This document shows, in pieces, positions 42,501-54,400 of a DNA stretch of 60,779 nt. The translations under genes and the position numbers were made by a program. The stretch covers positions 1-60,779 of the forward strand of contig JAWLCG010000001.1 in assembly GCA_041687295.1 (NCBI GenBank), given 5' to 3'. A model generated the notes under the pieces. It searched no databases and had not been told where the DNA came from. It worked only from the letters and a program-made list of their open reading frames with translations. Source of the stretch: JAWLCG01 sp041687295. GTDB taxonomy: Bacteria > Planctomycetota > Phycisphaerae > SM23-33 > FEN-1343. Positions within the stretch are counted from its first letter, which is position 1, and every line of letters starts with the position of its first letter.

Positions 42501-45500
42501 CGGAAGCGGTACCACCGCTCGGGCGTGTCGGGCGTAAGGGTGTAATCGCTTGTCTGGCCGGGCACGTCGCGGAAGAGCTCGGGCCCGCCGGTCTCCGGAT
42601 CGACGATCGCGCTGAACAGGCCCGTGAACGACCGGTTGCTCAGCACGCCGTCGGGCAGGCCCGTGAAGGTCTGCAGACGGCGCGGGGTGCCGGGCACGGC
42701 CACCATTCGGCCGGCGTTGGCGACGGGAGCGTAGCGGACGACATCGAGATTGGGCACACCGATCAGCAGGTCGGCGTAGCGGTCGGCGTTGAAGTCGAGG
42801 TCCTGGCCGAAGGGCAAGTAGCCCAGCTGGCCGTCGGTGTCGGTGCCGGCCAGGCCCATCACGTCGATGTAGCCGTCGCCGTCGAGATCGGTTGGCGTCA
42901 TCGACAGCAGGATGTCGCCGCCGAGGCCGGCGGGGTTCCACACGACGTGGACGGCCCCGCGGTCGTGGCGTTCGCGGACCCAGCTGCCCTCGACGACCTC
43001 CCAGAGCGGCTGGCCGACGGCCAGGTCGACGCGCCCGTCGCCGTCGAAGTCGCCGCTGTGCAGCGAGAACTCGCCGCGCACCGTCAGTTCGCCCAGCGCG
43101 GCCGAGGGGGTCCGGCGGAGCGTAATGTCCGCCTCGCCGGCCGTGCGGGGCCGGGACACGAAGTTCGGGCTCTCCGGCAGCAGCGACTCGGAGCCGTAGT
43201 AGACGAACACGGCCCCGTCGGCGCCCTGGTAGCCCTCGCGGGCGGCGGTGACGACGATGTCGTCGCGCCCGTCGAGATCCAGGTCGCCGGCGGCGTAGGC
43301 GTAGCCCAGGCCGAAGCCCTGCACGATCGCCTTGGCCGGGTCGTTGCTGTCCAGCCCGCCCACGTCGATCACGCGGGCCGAGGAGCTGCCCATCGCCCCG
43401 CCGCGGACGGCGAAGACCCGCCCGATCGCACCCAGGCCCGTGCCGGTGTACGAGACGCTCCAGGCGTCGGGCATGCCGAAGACCAGGTCGGGCACGCCGT
43501 TGCCGTCCGGATCGGTGACGGCCAGGTTCATCGTGTCGCCCAGCGGCGTCAGCGTGAAGGCGTCGCCCACCTGCCCGAAGAGGTCCAGCTCGATCTGGTC
43601 GGCCACGGTCTGGCTGGTCAGGTCGAAGGCCTTGCTGAGCTTGACGTCGTCGACGTACCAGCCCTCGTACGCGTTGTAGGCGTCGTCGCCGCTGTGGAAG
43701 CCGAACCGCAGTTCCACGTTGGCCCCGGCGGCGAAGGTGCCCGGCAGCGTCACCACCAGCGATTGCCAGCCGCCCGAGGGGTCCAGCAGGCTGCCGTTGT
43801 TGGTCGCCAACTCGACCCAGGCCCCGCCGTTGACGCGGTACTCGATGCCGGCGACGTCGTAGTCGGCGGTGCCCAGGTCGCCCCGCTCGGTCTCCAGCAG
43901 GTAACGCAGCGACAGCTGCGGGTCGAGGTAGGTCTCGCCCAGGCGGATCGTCGGGGAGGTGATCCAGCCACCGGTGACGCCGGCGTTGTAGTCGCCGCCG
44001 CCGTAGGCCGACTCGTTGCGCCCGAAGTACCAGCTGCCGTTGCCGGCGCGGTCGGGGTCCTCACTGCGCCCCGTCGACCAGTGCCACAAGCTGCCGCCCG
44101 ACGCCGACGCGTCGGGCGTATGGACGAAGCCGTCGCCGCCGGTCTCGAAGTCGGCCCAGAAGGCCACCCCCGTGCCGGCGAACGCGCTGGCCCGGCCAGG
44201 GACGATGAACACCGCGTCGTTGACGCCCACGTCGCCGATGGCCAGGTCGTCGATGCCGTCGCCGGTGACGTCGCCGGGCATGGTCAACGAGGCCGGCCGA
44301 TCGAACCCGTTGATGATCGCGTCGGCCTGGCCCAGCAGGCTCACGCGCCCGTCGGCACCGGCCAGGGCGTCCCACGCCCCGTCCGGCCGGCCGTAGAGGA
44401 TGTACAGGCCCCGCTCGCCGTACGCCGGGCGGCCCGAAAGCGTGCCGTCGTCGCCGACGAGGATCGCCAGGTCGTCGATGCCGTCGCCGTTGTAGTCGCC
44501 GCCGGCGATGTGACTCTGCACGCCGTAGGAACTGCTCAGCACCGGCGCCGGCAGGGCCAGCACGATGCTGTTGGCGGCGTCGGAGGTGATGGCGCCGGTC
44601 GTGCCGCCCAGGACGATCGTCGCGTAACTCGAGCCGACCAGGCTGTGCGGGTGCTGGGTCACGCCGGCGCGGAGGTACTCGTCGTAGCCGGCCGTCACGT
44701 CCCAGACGTTGGCCAGGAAGTCGCCGTGCCCGTCGCCGTTGATGTCGCCGACGGGCCGCATGGCCGCCTTGGCGGCCGGCAGGCTGGCCGAGATCGTCAC
44801 GTCGGCGCGGTTGGCGCCGATGTCGATCCGCTGGCCGACCGCGTCGCTGAAGCGGACGTGGTAGGTGCCCATCGGCTCGGGCGGGCCGAGGTTGTCCTGG
44901 CCCGTCTCGAAGCCCAGCAGCGACATGCCGGTGCCCGGGGCGAAGTCGACGCGCAACTCGCCGGTGTTGCGCAGGCTCAGGACGACCCGGCCCTGGTGGG
45001 CGTAGGCGAACAGCCGGCTGCTGATCTTCGGCGAGTAGGGGTTGCCCGGCACCAGGCGGCGCAGGGCGAACTGCGCGTTGAGGTCGTCGACGTAGTCGCT
45101 CACCGTCGAGCTGGTCGAGCTGAAGCTGACGGTTTCGGTCGCCACGCCGTCGACGCTGAGCGTGAAGCTCACCTGGGCGGGGTTGACGGCCGAGACGCCC
45201 TCCAGCGCGGGCATCGACTCGGCCCAGACGGCGAAGCTCATCGGGTTGACCACGTGGAGCATGTAGAAGTCGGGCGAGCCGCTGAACTGCTCGACGGGCT
45301 GGTACGTGACCTGGTCGCCGTTGCGCTGGACGCTGACGGCGTAGAGGTAGTAGCGCCGCCCCTCGAGGCGGGCGTCGTTGAACAGGTCGGTCAGGCCGGT
45401 GTCGACCTGGCCCTGCTCGTCGTAGAAGGTGATGCCCTCGATCATGCCGGCCGTCAGCTCGCCGCCGGTCAGCTCGCCGAAGCCCTGCGGGGCCTGCGGG

Positions 45501-46868
45501 GCAGGCAGCAGGTACCAGTCGCCGCGGTCGCCGAGGTGGAAGCTCAGGTCCGAGAGGATCTGGCTGGGCCGGATGCGCTCCAGCAGGGCCGCCAGGGTCA
45601 CCGCGTCGTTGGTCCCCTCGATGCCGTCGCGCGTGACGAACTCATGGCCATCGGCGGCCACGCCGTCGCGACCGAGGACGATGTCGCTGCCGTCGCCGCC
45701 GGTCAGCACGTCGTCCCCCAGGCCGCCGGCGATGAAGTCCACGCCGCTGCCGCCGTCGATGTGGTCGTGCCAGTCGCCGCCGAAGAGCCGATCGTTGCCG
45801 TCGCCGCCGTAGATCTCCAGCCGGGCCAGCGTCGCACCCATCTGGTAGTCGCCGACCTTGATGCCCCACTCGCTCTGGACGCGCCCGCTGCCGTCGACCA
45901 GGGGGAACACGTACTCGGCGTCGCCGCGGACGTCGTCGTCGCCGGCGCGGGTGTCGATCACCGTCCGCTCGACGCCGCGGGCCTGGTAGAAGGCGTAACG
46001 CTGCACGAACTCGTTGCCGTCGGTGACCCACCGCTGGTTGGCGGTGTCCCACACCAGCGAGGTGAACTCGTAGCGGTGCAGGATGCCGTTGTAGCGGATG
46101 GCGACGTGGTCGGGCACGGCCCGGCCCAGACGATCGTAGTCTCCGCCGAGGTAGAGCACGCGGTCGATGCCCTCGCCGCCCTCGATGATGTCGCTGTAGG
46201 TGGGCAGGAAGGTCTCGTCGCTGCCGGTCAGCCGGGGCAGGTCGTCCGGGACGATCTGGAAGGTGTCGTCGCCGGCCTCGCCGAGCAGCAGGTCGCTCGC
46301 CTGGCGGTCCATGCCGCCGCTGAGCACGTCGTTGCCCGCCCCGCCGAAGATCCAGTCCTCGCCCAGCCCGCCGGTCAGCACGTCGTGGCCGTCGCCGCCG
46401 AGGATCACGTCGCGGCGGATCGCGTCGGCCCGCAGGGCCATGTCCATGACGGCCGGGGGCGACCCGTCGCCCTGGTCCAGCGTCAGCGCGTAGGTCGTCG
46501 GCAGCTGCTGGCCGTGGACCTGCACGAGGTAGGTCTGCCCGGCCTGCAGGCCCAGGCCCGCCAGCAGCATGCCCACCGTCGCGCCGGTGCCGGCGACGCT
46601 GCGGATCTCCGTGCCGTCGGCACCGTAGAGCGACAGCGTCAGTCGATCGTCGCCCGAGGCGCCCTGCACGCGCAGCTCGCCGGCGGTGATGTCGGCGAAA
46701 GTGCGGAAACTGTACCAGTCCACGTCGGTCGGGCTGTCGAGCGACAGGCCCGTCCAGCGCGTGCTGCCGGCCAGGGCGGTCGGCTCGGCGCTCTGCCCGG
46801 CCAGCAGGCCGAGCTTCTGGATCGCGGCGAGGTTGGCGTCGGTCACGCGCAAGGCCACCGCACCGGCC
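39554..46868 (-). CDS. Giant surface protein, piece 4: PPC, RTX, FG-GAP, ELWxxDGT-like and propeller modules
   Basis: About 2,440 residues. It opens with a PPC-type domain (DSPTDVDWYSFRTFADITAG, ending LPTTYALTLDQG), then RTX repeats (ILGGDGHDVLTGGLGEDWIF; GGAGNDVLSGG; YGGDGNDRLFGGDWHDHIDG). FG-GAP calcium repeats follow: GDINGDGHGDFLANV, GDYNGDGIDDLAILVG, GDVTGDGIDDLAIGD, GDLDLDGRDDIVVTA, GDFDGDGRVDLAVGQ, TDLDGDGYIDVMGLA. Next are ELWxxDGT-like units (INGLWMTNGTIGGTERI; GEELWVFDGKD; ILLTDGSDKPF) and an NHL-like propeller (YLFAIDPERGELLKIDPTTG). Two MAM/jelly-roll-like strands (YEGWYVDDVKL; YEGWVIDDIRI) recur. The frame changes near 39554, after GWLATPSLPFLT. Confidence 0.7.
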
Positions 46869-49304
46869 GCCGGCCCCGCCGTGGAGCGTGTCGTTGCCCT
46901 GGCCGCCGTCGATGGTGTCGTGGCCGAAGCCGCCGCGGATCGTGTCATCCCCCTCGTCGCCGTAGAGCACATCGTCGCCCATGCCGCCGGTGATGATGTC
47001 GTTGCCCGAGCCGCCGCGGACCTCGCCGCCGCCGTTGCCGAGGGTGATGACGTCATCGCCCGCGCCGCCCTCGATGTACACCGGCTGGAGCACACTGCCG
47101 TCGACAGTGATCGTGTCGTTGCCCTCGTCGCCGTAGATGACGATGCGGCCGACGCCGTCGTAGCGCTGCTGCATGCCGAAGGCCGACACGATCACCTGCT
47201 CGGAGTTGTGCCCGCGGCTGACGAGGATCGTGTCGTCGCCGTCGGACAGGTCGCCGTGGAGCCGCTCGGCGGAGCGCCGGCCGAAGTTGAGCGTCAGCAC
47301 GCCCGTGTTGGCGTCGAGGCTGGCCAGGACGGGCGTGGTGTCGGGCTGGGGCTGGGCGGCCGGTCGGGGCAGCTGGAAGTCCACCAGCGTGATCCGCCCG
47401 AAGTCCCACTCCTTCTCGATGGTGACCGGCCCGCCGCCGATGGAGACGTAGGCGTGCAGCCCGGCCTCGATCTTGCCGGTGATGTCGAACACGTGCAGGC
47501 CGGCTGCGCCGAGCAGGAAGTTGTCGACGATCTCCGGCAGGCGGACCTTGCCGTCGTTGTCGGGATCGTTGAGGTTCATGTCGACGGTGAGGTAGAGCCC
47601 GCCGCCGACGCCGCCGTGGGCGACCGGCGTATTGACCTCGCCTGAGGCCTTGAGCCCGCCGCTGACCCACAGCTCGCGGACATCCTCACCGGTGCCGTCG
47701 GCATTGGCGCGATCGGAGATATAGAAGCCGTTGAAGGTGTCCGTCCAGTCGCCCGACTCGTGGAAGTCGAAGAAGCCCTGGGTGTCGTAGCCGAAGGCGA
47801 AGTCGGCGCCGATCTCGACCTCGCCGCCGATCCGCACGCCCAGCGGCCCGTAGATGCGGATGAACTGGCTGTACTCGAAGGCGATGCCCAGTGCGGGCAT
47901 GTCGTAGGTGACCAGCGGGATGTCGGTCTTGCCCAGCAGCAGGCCATCGAGCACGTCCTCGCGGAGGTCGCGGATGAAGGTGGCCGCATCGGCCAGGCGG
48001 TCGCCGATCAGCGGCAGCTTCACGCCGAGCACCTGCCCGCGCAGGGCGTCCTCGAGCAGCTGGAGCATCGAGCCCCAGCCGCCGACCAGGGCGTCCAGCG
48101 AGCTGGTCAGGTCCAGCGCGTCGACCATGGCGCCGAAGTCGGGGCACGAGTTGACCACCAGCGAGGCCGGGTCGGCCAGGTCGAACGACAGCGACAGCGG
48201 GCCGATGTCGTTGGTGCGGGTCGGGGCGTAGACGGGCAGGTTCACATCGGCCTTGCCGGTGATGGTCGAGGCCAGCATCGAGTTCAGCGTGCCGGCGTCG
48301 ACGGCGTTGAGCAGGTCGCTGAAGTAGACCCGCCCGTCGCCGTCGGGGTCGGTGAGGCGCAGGTTGAACGAAGCGGGCGCCGTGCCCGGCCCGGCCCCGT
48401 CGGCGTCGAGGACGAGCTGGCCATTGTTGGTCGCGCCGTCGCCGATGAACAGCCCCATCGCGCCGAGGGACGCCTGGAAGGCGATGTCGCTGCCGACGAC
48501 CTTGAGGGTGGCGGCGATCAGGCTCTCGGCGGCGCCGGCGTAGAGGAAGGCCCGCACATCGGGCACGCCCAGGCCGGTCAGCGTGGGCAGGTTGCCCAGG
48601 TCCAGGCCGAGGCTCAGGCCCAGCTGGAGGTTGGCCTGGGCAGTCAGCAGGCCGTTGGACTGCACGCCGGCGTCGATGAGGTTTGCCAGGCCGGCAATGG
48701 GGCTCAGGCCGGCTGGCAGGTTTCCGTTGAGCCCACTCAGGTCGAGGTTCAGCGGCAGATCGACGCTCGAGCCCAGCTCGTACTGCAGATCGAACCGCAG
48801 AGCCGGCGAGGGGCCGCTACCGTCGATGCTGAAGCTCAGCGGCACGCCCAGGGCCTCTTCCAGGGCGGCCTCCAGCTCGGCCAGGGCCAGGTCGGGCCGG
48901 CCCTGGAAGCGGTCGATCGTCGCGCGGAACTCGTCGACGAAGTCGAGGATCTCCACGACGCTCTTACCCAGCACCGGGATGTCCTGCTGCAGGAAGCCAA
49001 AGCCCTGCAGGCCCGCGAGCATCTCGACCGTGCGGTCCAGCAGGGCCAGCACGTGGCCGATCTCCAGCGAGGCCAGGTCTGCCAGCTTGTCGAAGTTCGT
49101 CAGGGTGACGTCGAACGTGTCGGTGGTGACCTGGAAGCTCGAGTCGAACATCGCCGGCCAGGCGATGTCAATGGCCGGCGTGGCCCCGACCAGGCCCGAG
49201 AGGCTCAGCGTGTCGAGCGAGAGGTCCACCGGCAGGTGCAGGTTGGCCGAGGCGTCGGCGATGGTGAGGTTGACCATCGAGCCGATGTTGCGGAGGTTGG
49301 CCGG
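46869..49304 (-). CDS. Giant surface protein, piece 3: coiled/beta middle and first RTX block
   Basis: From NIGSMVNLTIADASANLHLP the piece runs through long amphipathic segments (SLEIGHVLALLDRTVEMLAG; FVDEFRATIDRFQGRPDLAL) and beta-rich parts with acidic turns (TDPDGDGRVYFSDLLNAVDA; NDPDNDGKVRLPEIVDN). It ends in RTX nonapeptides: GDEGNDTITV, GGSGNDIITGGMGDDVLYGD, GGFGHDTIDGGQGNDTLHGG. These bind calcium in exported proteins. The frame shifts by one base in the G/C run near 46868; unshifted, the ribosome would read on to 45642 in a false frame. Confidence 0.65.
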
Positions 49305-50200
49305 CGCAGGTCGAGCCCGACGGCGACCTCCAGCACAGCCGAGGCGTTGACGCCCAGGGCCACCTCGCCGCCCAGCCCAAAGCCGCGCTCGCTCAGCTCG
49401 GCCGGCAGGGCCAGGTTGAGCGTATGGGCGACCGCCCTGTCGTAGCGGAAGCGCAGCTCCAGCCGGCCGTCCTCGTTGACGACGGTGACGCCGGAGACCC
49501 TCGCCGCCGCCGAGCCGTTGAGATACGCGGCCAAGCCCCCCAGCGTCGGAATGGCCGTCGCGGCCAGGTAGGCCTGCACGGGGGCGAAGACCTCGTCGCG
49601 GATCGCGTCGCCCAACCCCAGCAGCGCGCCCAGCGTGGGCGATTGGCCGTCGGGGTCGAGCTGGCTGACCAGCAGGGCCAGCTGCTCGCCGGCGGCGCCG
49701 TAGGAGGCCAGGGCCTCGCCGAAGCCGGCCAGGCCGTCGACCAGGCCCAGCAGCGTAGCGGCGGCCTCGGCCGTCAGGGGCGAGTCGGGCGCGCCGAAGC
49801 TCACGTACAGCTGCCCCGCGAGGTCGGGGTTGGCGTCCAGCACGGCCGAGCCGCTGCCCAGGGCGGCGTTGATCGCGCTGACGACGCCCGCGTCGGCCGA
49901 ACGGATCGACTGCAGCCGAAGCCCCCGCGCCGTCGCCTGCGCCCGCAGCGCCGACACCAGCGCCACCGCCTCGCTCGAGCCGGGCACAGCCAGCACCGCC
50001 TCCATGCCGGTGGTCAGCTGTCGGCCCACGCTGTGGGCGGGCGCCTGCGTCCACCCCGCCGCGGGGCTAAGGGCCGAGACCGTCACGCCCGTCGGCAGCG
50101 TGACGGCGGACAGAATCTCGCTCAGCCAACTCGTGGCGAACCGCGCGTCGCCCGTCACGCCCTCGACCGACCGCCAGGCCGGGGCGTTGGGACTATTGAG
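49305..50200 (-). CDS. Giant surface protein, piece 2: helical region
   Basis: This piece continues in the frame of piece 1 after the TAG. It reads FATSWLSEILSAVTLPTGVT, GMEAVLAVPGSSEAVALVSA, and LYVSFGAPDSPLTAEAAATL, ending FGLGGEVALGVNASAVLEVA. No named domain is recognised. A separate GTG at 50158 could restart translation. At VGLDL the frame is lost: restoring one base in the CGCCGGCC stretch (49305-49312) joins it to ANLRNIGSMVNL of piece 3. If translated past the shift, the product would end at 49205. Confidence 0.6.
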
Positions 50201-51040
50201 CTAGGCCACCGTCATCGCGTCGAGTTGCCCGCTGGCATCGGCAGGGGCCAGGGCGCCGTCGGGGTCGATGGCCGACTGGAACCGCCGCAGGGCGTCCTGC
50301 GTGGCCGCGTCCAGCGTGCCGCTGAGCGCCAGCGGGTTGCCCGCCCGGTCGGTGAAGCCCAGCAGGTTCAGCCGCTGCTGGGTCCGCAGGAGGGCCGTCG
50401 TCTCGCCGACGGTGATGGCGTGGGCGTCGGTCGCGCCGGCGCCGACGGTCAGCACGACGGTCTCGATCTGGCTGGCGTCACTGGTGGCGACGGTCAGCTC
50501 GATCTGTCCCTGGAAGCCCGGCGTGGCCGGGTCGGCGTCATCGGCCAGCGTCGAGCTGGTGGAGGCCGCGAAGGCCAGGATGCCGTCGCTGCCCAGGCCG
50601 CTGAGGCCCAGGCGGGTCGGCTCGATGAGTCGGCCCAGCACGTCGGGGCCGTGCTTGAGCAGCGTATCGCCGCCCGAGCCGAGGCTCGCCAGCGTCAGCG
50701 CCCAACCGCCGCCGCGGACCAGGGCGCTCTGGATCTGGTAGTCGCCCCAGCCCAGCCGGGCGTCCAGGTCGATCACGAACACGTCGCCCGAGCCGCCGCT
50801 GTAGGCCAGCTCGCCCTGTGGACCGGCCATCAGCACCGGCTCGGGCGGGCCCAGTGGGTAGAGCAGCTCGTCGGTGGGTCGGTCGCCGCTGAGCATCAGC
50901 CGTTCTTCGAGCTTCTCCAACCTCGCTTCGCGCAGCAGGTAGCCCGGGCTCTGCCCAGCCGCCAGACGGAAGCGCTCCTGCTGCAGGACCAGACGGTGGA
51001 GATGGCGCAGCCGACCGAGAGCGTGCGACGCTAGAGACAC
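50201..51040 (-). CDS. Giant surface protein, piece 1: LEPR-XLL N-terminus and peptidoglycan-binding-like domain
   Basis: GTG 51040 follows AAAGGCAGG. The 279-residue piece begins MSLASHALGRLRHLHRLVLQ and contains LEKLEERLMLSGDRP, close to the LEPRxLLSGD motif that marks large planctomycete exported proteins. A beta-rich region follows (GGSGDVFVIDLDARLGWGDY). Near its end, RTQQRLNLLGFTDRAGNPLA and TLDAATQDALRRFQSAI look like a peptidoglycan-binding type 1 domain. It stops at TAG 50201-50203 after LDAMTVA; the same frame continues at once with LNSPNAPAWRSVEGVTGDAR. A CAG-to-TAG change would explain the stop. Confidence 0.75.
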   Translation of the reverse strand: MSLASHALGRLRHLHRLVLQQERFRLAAGQSPGYLLREARLEKLEERLMLSGDRPTDELLYPLGPPEPVLMAGPQGELAYSGGSGDVFVIDLDARLGWGDYQIQSALVRGGGWALTLASLGSGGDTLLKHGPDVLGRLIEPTRLGLSGLGSDGILAFAASTSSTLADDADPATPGFQGQIELTVATSDASQIETVVLTVGAGATDAHAITVGETTALLRTQQRLNLLGFTDRAGNPLALSGTLDAATQDALRRFQSAIDPDGALAPADASGQLDAMTVA

Positions 51041-51237
51041 GGAACACCTGCCTTTCAACAAACAGCCCCCCAATGGCAAGCGGGGCCCTGGCAATCGATG
51101 CGAGCAGCGGATGGGCGTCTTCGAAGAGGATGCCGAGCCGGCGCGGAACCGCCCTACTGCCGATTCCCTGCCTCATGGACAGGACCGTGCCGACCGCGCC
51201 GTCGTTTCCCTCCAGGCAACTGATTTCCTTCGGCGCA

Positions 51238-51265
51238 GGTATACCACAAGTCCCCAGGGCGTCAA
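51238..51265 (-). promoter_or_regulatory. Promoter of the giant surface-protein gene
   Basis: On the minus strand TTGACG (51260-51265), 16 bases and TATACC (51238-51243). The leader to GTG 51040 is about 190 bases. The rest of 51041-51489 holds no gene; its other end carries the start region of the divergent kinase gene, with no clear promoter seen. Confidence 0.6.
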
Positions 51266-51492
51266 GAGGTTGAGGATCGTGCCGTAAACCCCTGACATTT
51301 GCCCAGTTTGCCTGAATTGCCCCGCTGCCCCACCCCAGGTGCTTCTGGCCAGAACCGATAGTCGAGGCATACCCGCAGCCGACCCGCCTGGGTGGCCCGC
51401 GGATCCGGTAGGTCGTTGAATGGAAGGCTTTCTGAGGGTATCGTGGAGGATAGGCGTACAGCGTTTCCTGACCGGATGCCGGAGAGCCAGTG

Positions 51493-54400
51493 ATGCACAG
51501 CGACGGCGAACTGACGCAGGAGCCCGAAGGGCCGACCCGCGACGGGCCACGCCCGATCGGTAACGGCGACAGGGCGGAGCTGTGCCTGCCGACGATTCTG
51601 CGCGCGGTCCAGCAAGCCACCGGGCAGGACTTCGGGCCCTACAGGAGCAGCACACTGCTGCGCCGCATCGACCGGCGGATGGGGCTGCTGGGCCTGTCCG
51701 ACCCGGCCGACTACGCCCGCCTCGTCGAGACCGACGTCCAGGAGGCGGCTCGGCTCCGCCAGGACATGCTCATCAACGTCACCGAATTCTTCCGCCAGGC
51801 CGAGGCCTGGGACGCCCTGGCCGAGCAGGTCGTGCCTGAGCTGATCGCCCGGACCGAGCCAGGCGGCGCCCTCCGCGCCTGGGTGCCCGCCTGCGCGACC
51901 GGACAGGAGGCCTACAGCCTGGCCATGCTGCTGGTCGAGCAGGTCCAGGCCAGCGGCCGACGGATCGAGGTGCAGCTGTTCGCCACCGACACCGACGAGC
52001 AGGCCCTGCGGGTGGCCCGGTCGGGGCACTACCCGGCCAGCATCGCGGCGGAGGTCTCGCCGGAGCGGCTGGAGCGATTCTTCGTGGCGACCGGGTCGGG
52101 CTACGAGGTCGTCAAGAGCCTCCGCGAGCAGGTGGTTTTCGCCCAGCAGGACCTGCTGTGCGACCCGCCGTTCGCGAGGCTGGACCTGGTGAGCTGCCGC
52201 AACCTGCTGATCTACCTCGAGCCGGCCATCCAGCGCAAGACGCTGGGGCTGTTTCACTTCGCCCTGAACGACGGGGGCTACCTGCTGCTGGGCTCGGCCG
52301 AGTCGATCAGCGGCGCCGAGCCCCTGTTCGTGCCGGTGGTCCCGAAGTGGCGGATCTACCGCCGCACCGGCACGGGCCGGCAACCGGACCTGCAGATCCC
52401 CCTGCGCCAGGCGCCCCGGGCGCCCCTGCCGCCGCCCGTCGGGGCCGTGCCCTGCACCCCGGTGACGCTGGCCGCCCAGCGGGCGATGCTGGACGCCTAC
52501 GCGCCGCCCTCGGCCGTGGTGGACCGCAGCGGACGGCTGCTCTACTGTCACGGGCCCATCGGCGAGTTCCTCGAGGTGCTGCCCGGCGAGCAGACCGGCC
52601 AGATCGTCGACATGGCCCGCGAGGCGCTGCGCCCCGGCCTGCGGGCCGCCCTGGCCCGGGCCGTCCAGGAGGGTCGCCCTCTCTCGATCCGCGCGGCCGG
52701 CCGGCCTGGCCGACGGGCCCGCACCGTCCGCGTCACCGTTCAGCCCGTCGACGCGGACCGCCAGGCCAGCGGGCTGCTGCTGGTCAGCTTCGAGACGATC
52801 AAGCCCCCTCGGCGCAAGGCCGGCCAGGCGCCCCACGCCCTGCCCCCCGAGATCGAAGACGAACTCCGCCTGACCCGCGAGGAGCTCCAGGCGACCGTCC
52901 ACCAGCTCTCGCTGTCCAACGAGCAACTCAAGGCCTCCGACGAGGAGTCGATGGCCGTCAACGAGGAGCTCCAGGCCGCCAACGAGGAGCTCGAGAGCGG
53001 CAAGGAGGAGCTTCAGTCGCTTAACGAAGAGCTCAACGCCGTCAACCTCCAGCTCCAGCAGAAGGTCGAAGAGCTCGAGGCCGTCAACAACGACGTGCTG
53101 AACCTGCTGAGCAGTTCCAGCGTCGCCACGATCTTCCTCGACCGCGAGCTGCGGATCTGCCGCTTCACGCCGCAGGCCACCGACCTGCTGAGCCTGATCG
53201 AGGCCGACCTGGGCCGACCCTTCGCCGACATCCGTCGGCACTTTGTCGACGAGACGCTGCTGGACGACGCCCGGCGCGTCCTGGCCGAGCTGGTGAGCCT
53301 CCACCACGAGGTCCAGACCGCCGACGGCCGATGGTACGCCCGCCGCATCACCCCCTACCGCACGCAGGATGGGCGCATCGAGGGCATCGTGCTGACCTTC
53401 AGCGAGGTCACGCTGCTCAAGCGCAACGAGCACGCCCTACGAGACAGTGAGCAGCGATACCGCTTGGTCGCCGACTTCACCGGCGACTGGGAGTTCTGGC
53501 GCGCCCCCGACGGTAGGTTCCGCTACGTCTCGCCCGCCGTCGCCCAGGTTACCGGCTATGACGCCCAGCAGTTCCTGGCCGACCCCGAGCTGGCGATGCG
53601 GATCCTCCATCCCGACGACCGCGAGGCCTACCTGACGCACCTGCACGAGGTGGACGAGACCGGCGGCACCGGCCACCTGGACTTCCGCATCATCACGGCC
53701 GACGGGACGACCCGGTGGATCGGCCACAAGTGCCAGGCCGTCACCGACGCCGATGGCCACTACCTCGGCCAGCGGGGCAGCAACCGCGACATCACCGACC
53801 GCAAACTCGCCGAGCAGGCCCTGCGCGAAAGCGAGCAGCGCTACCGCACGCTGTTTACCAACATGGACGAGGGCTTCGCCCTGGGCGAGGCCATCGTCGA
53901 CGGCCAGGGCCGGGGCGTGGACTTCCGCTTCCTGGAGGTCAATGATGCCTTCCACCGCCAGACGGGCCTGGGCCCCGACGCCATCGGGCGACCCATCACC
54001 GAGGCGCTGCCGCAGGTCGAGCCCTACTGGATCGAGACCTACTGCCGCGTCGCCCTGACCGGCGAGCCGGCCGAGTTCACCAACTACAACCGCGACACGG
54101 GGCGGCACTACCACGTGCACTGCTACCGCCCCGCCCCGGAACGCTTCGCGATCCTCTTCCGCGACGTCACCCGGGAGCATCTCGACCAGGAGGCCATCGC
54201 GCGCCAGAACGCCCTGTTGCAGGGCGTCAACGAGGTGCTCGAGCAGGCCCTGCACGCCGAGAGCGAGCAGGCTTTCGGCCAGGCGTGCCTGCGGGTGGCG
54301 ACGGCCATCACCGGCAGCGAGATCGGCTTCATCGCTGAGACCACCGACGAGGGGTTCATGCGCGACCTGGCCATCAGCGACACCGGCTGGGCCGCCTGCG

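Larger units (their letters stand above)
37987..51040 (-). pseudogene. Giant multi-domain surface protein gene, interrupted by one stop and three frameshifts
   Basis: If repaired, the gene would encode about 4,350 residues. In order: GTG start 51040; LEPR-XLL-like LEERLMLSGD; peptidoglycan-binding-like helix; long helical middle; RTX calcium repeats; PPC domain; more RTX; eight or so FG-GAP repeats; ELWxxDGT-like repeats; NHL-like propeller; Ig/PKD-like strands; dockerin-like pair; proline/acid-rich tail. Breaks: in-frame TAG at 50201-50203, and frame changes near 49305, 46868 and 39554. Coding quality is high on both sides of each break, so the lesions are recent or are sequencing errors. 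The five pieces are described separately. Confidence 0.75.

Noticed and set aside
39488..46993. A 2,501-codon open frame on the plus strand
   Set aside because: It is antisense to the giant surface-protein gene, whose frame has recognisable RTX, FG-GAP and PPC motifs. The plus-strand translation is low-complexity (Val, Gly, Ala, Arg, His) as expected for a GC-rich antisense shadow.
50201..50203. TAG read as a sense codon (alternative genetic code)
   Set aside because: Other intact genes, for example the ArsR gene at 25547, end with TAG, so it is a normal stop here.
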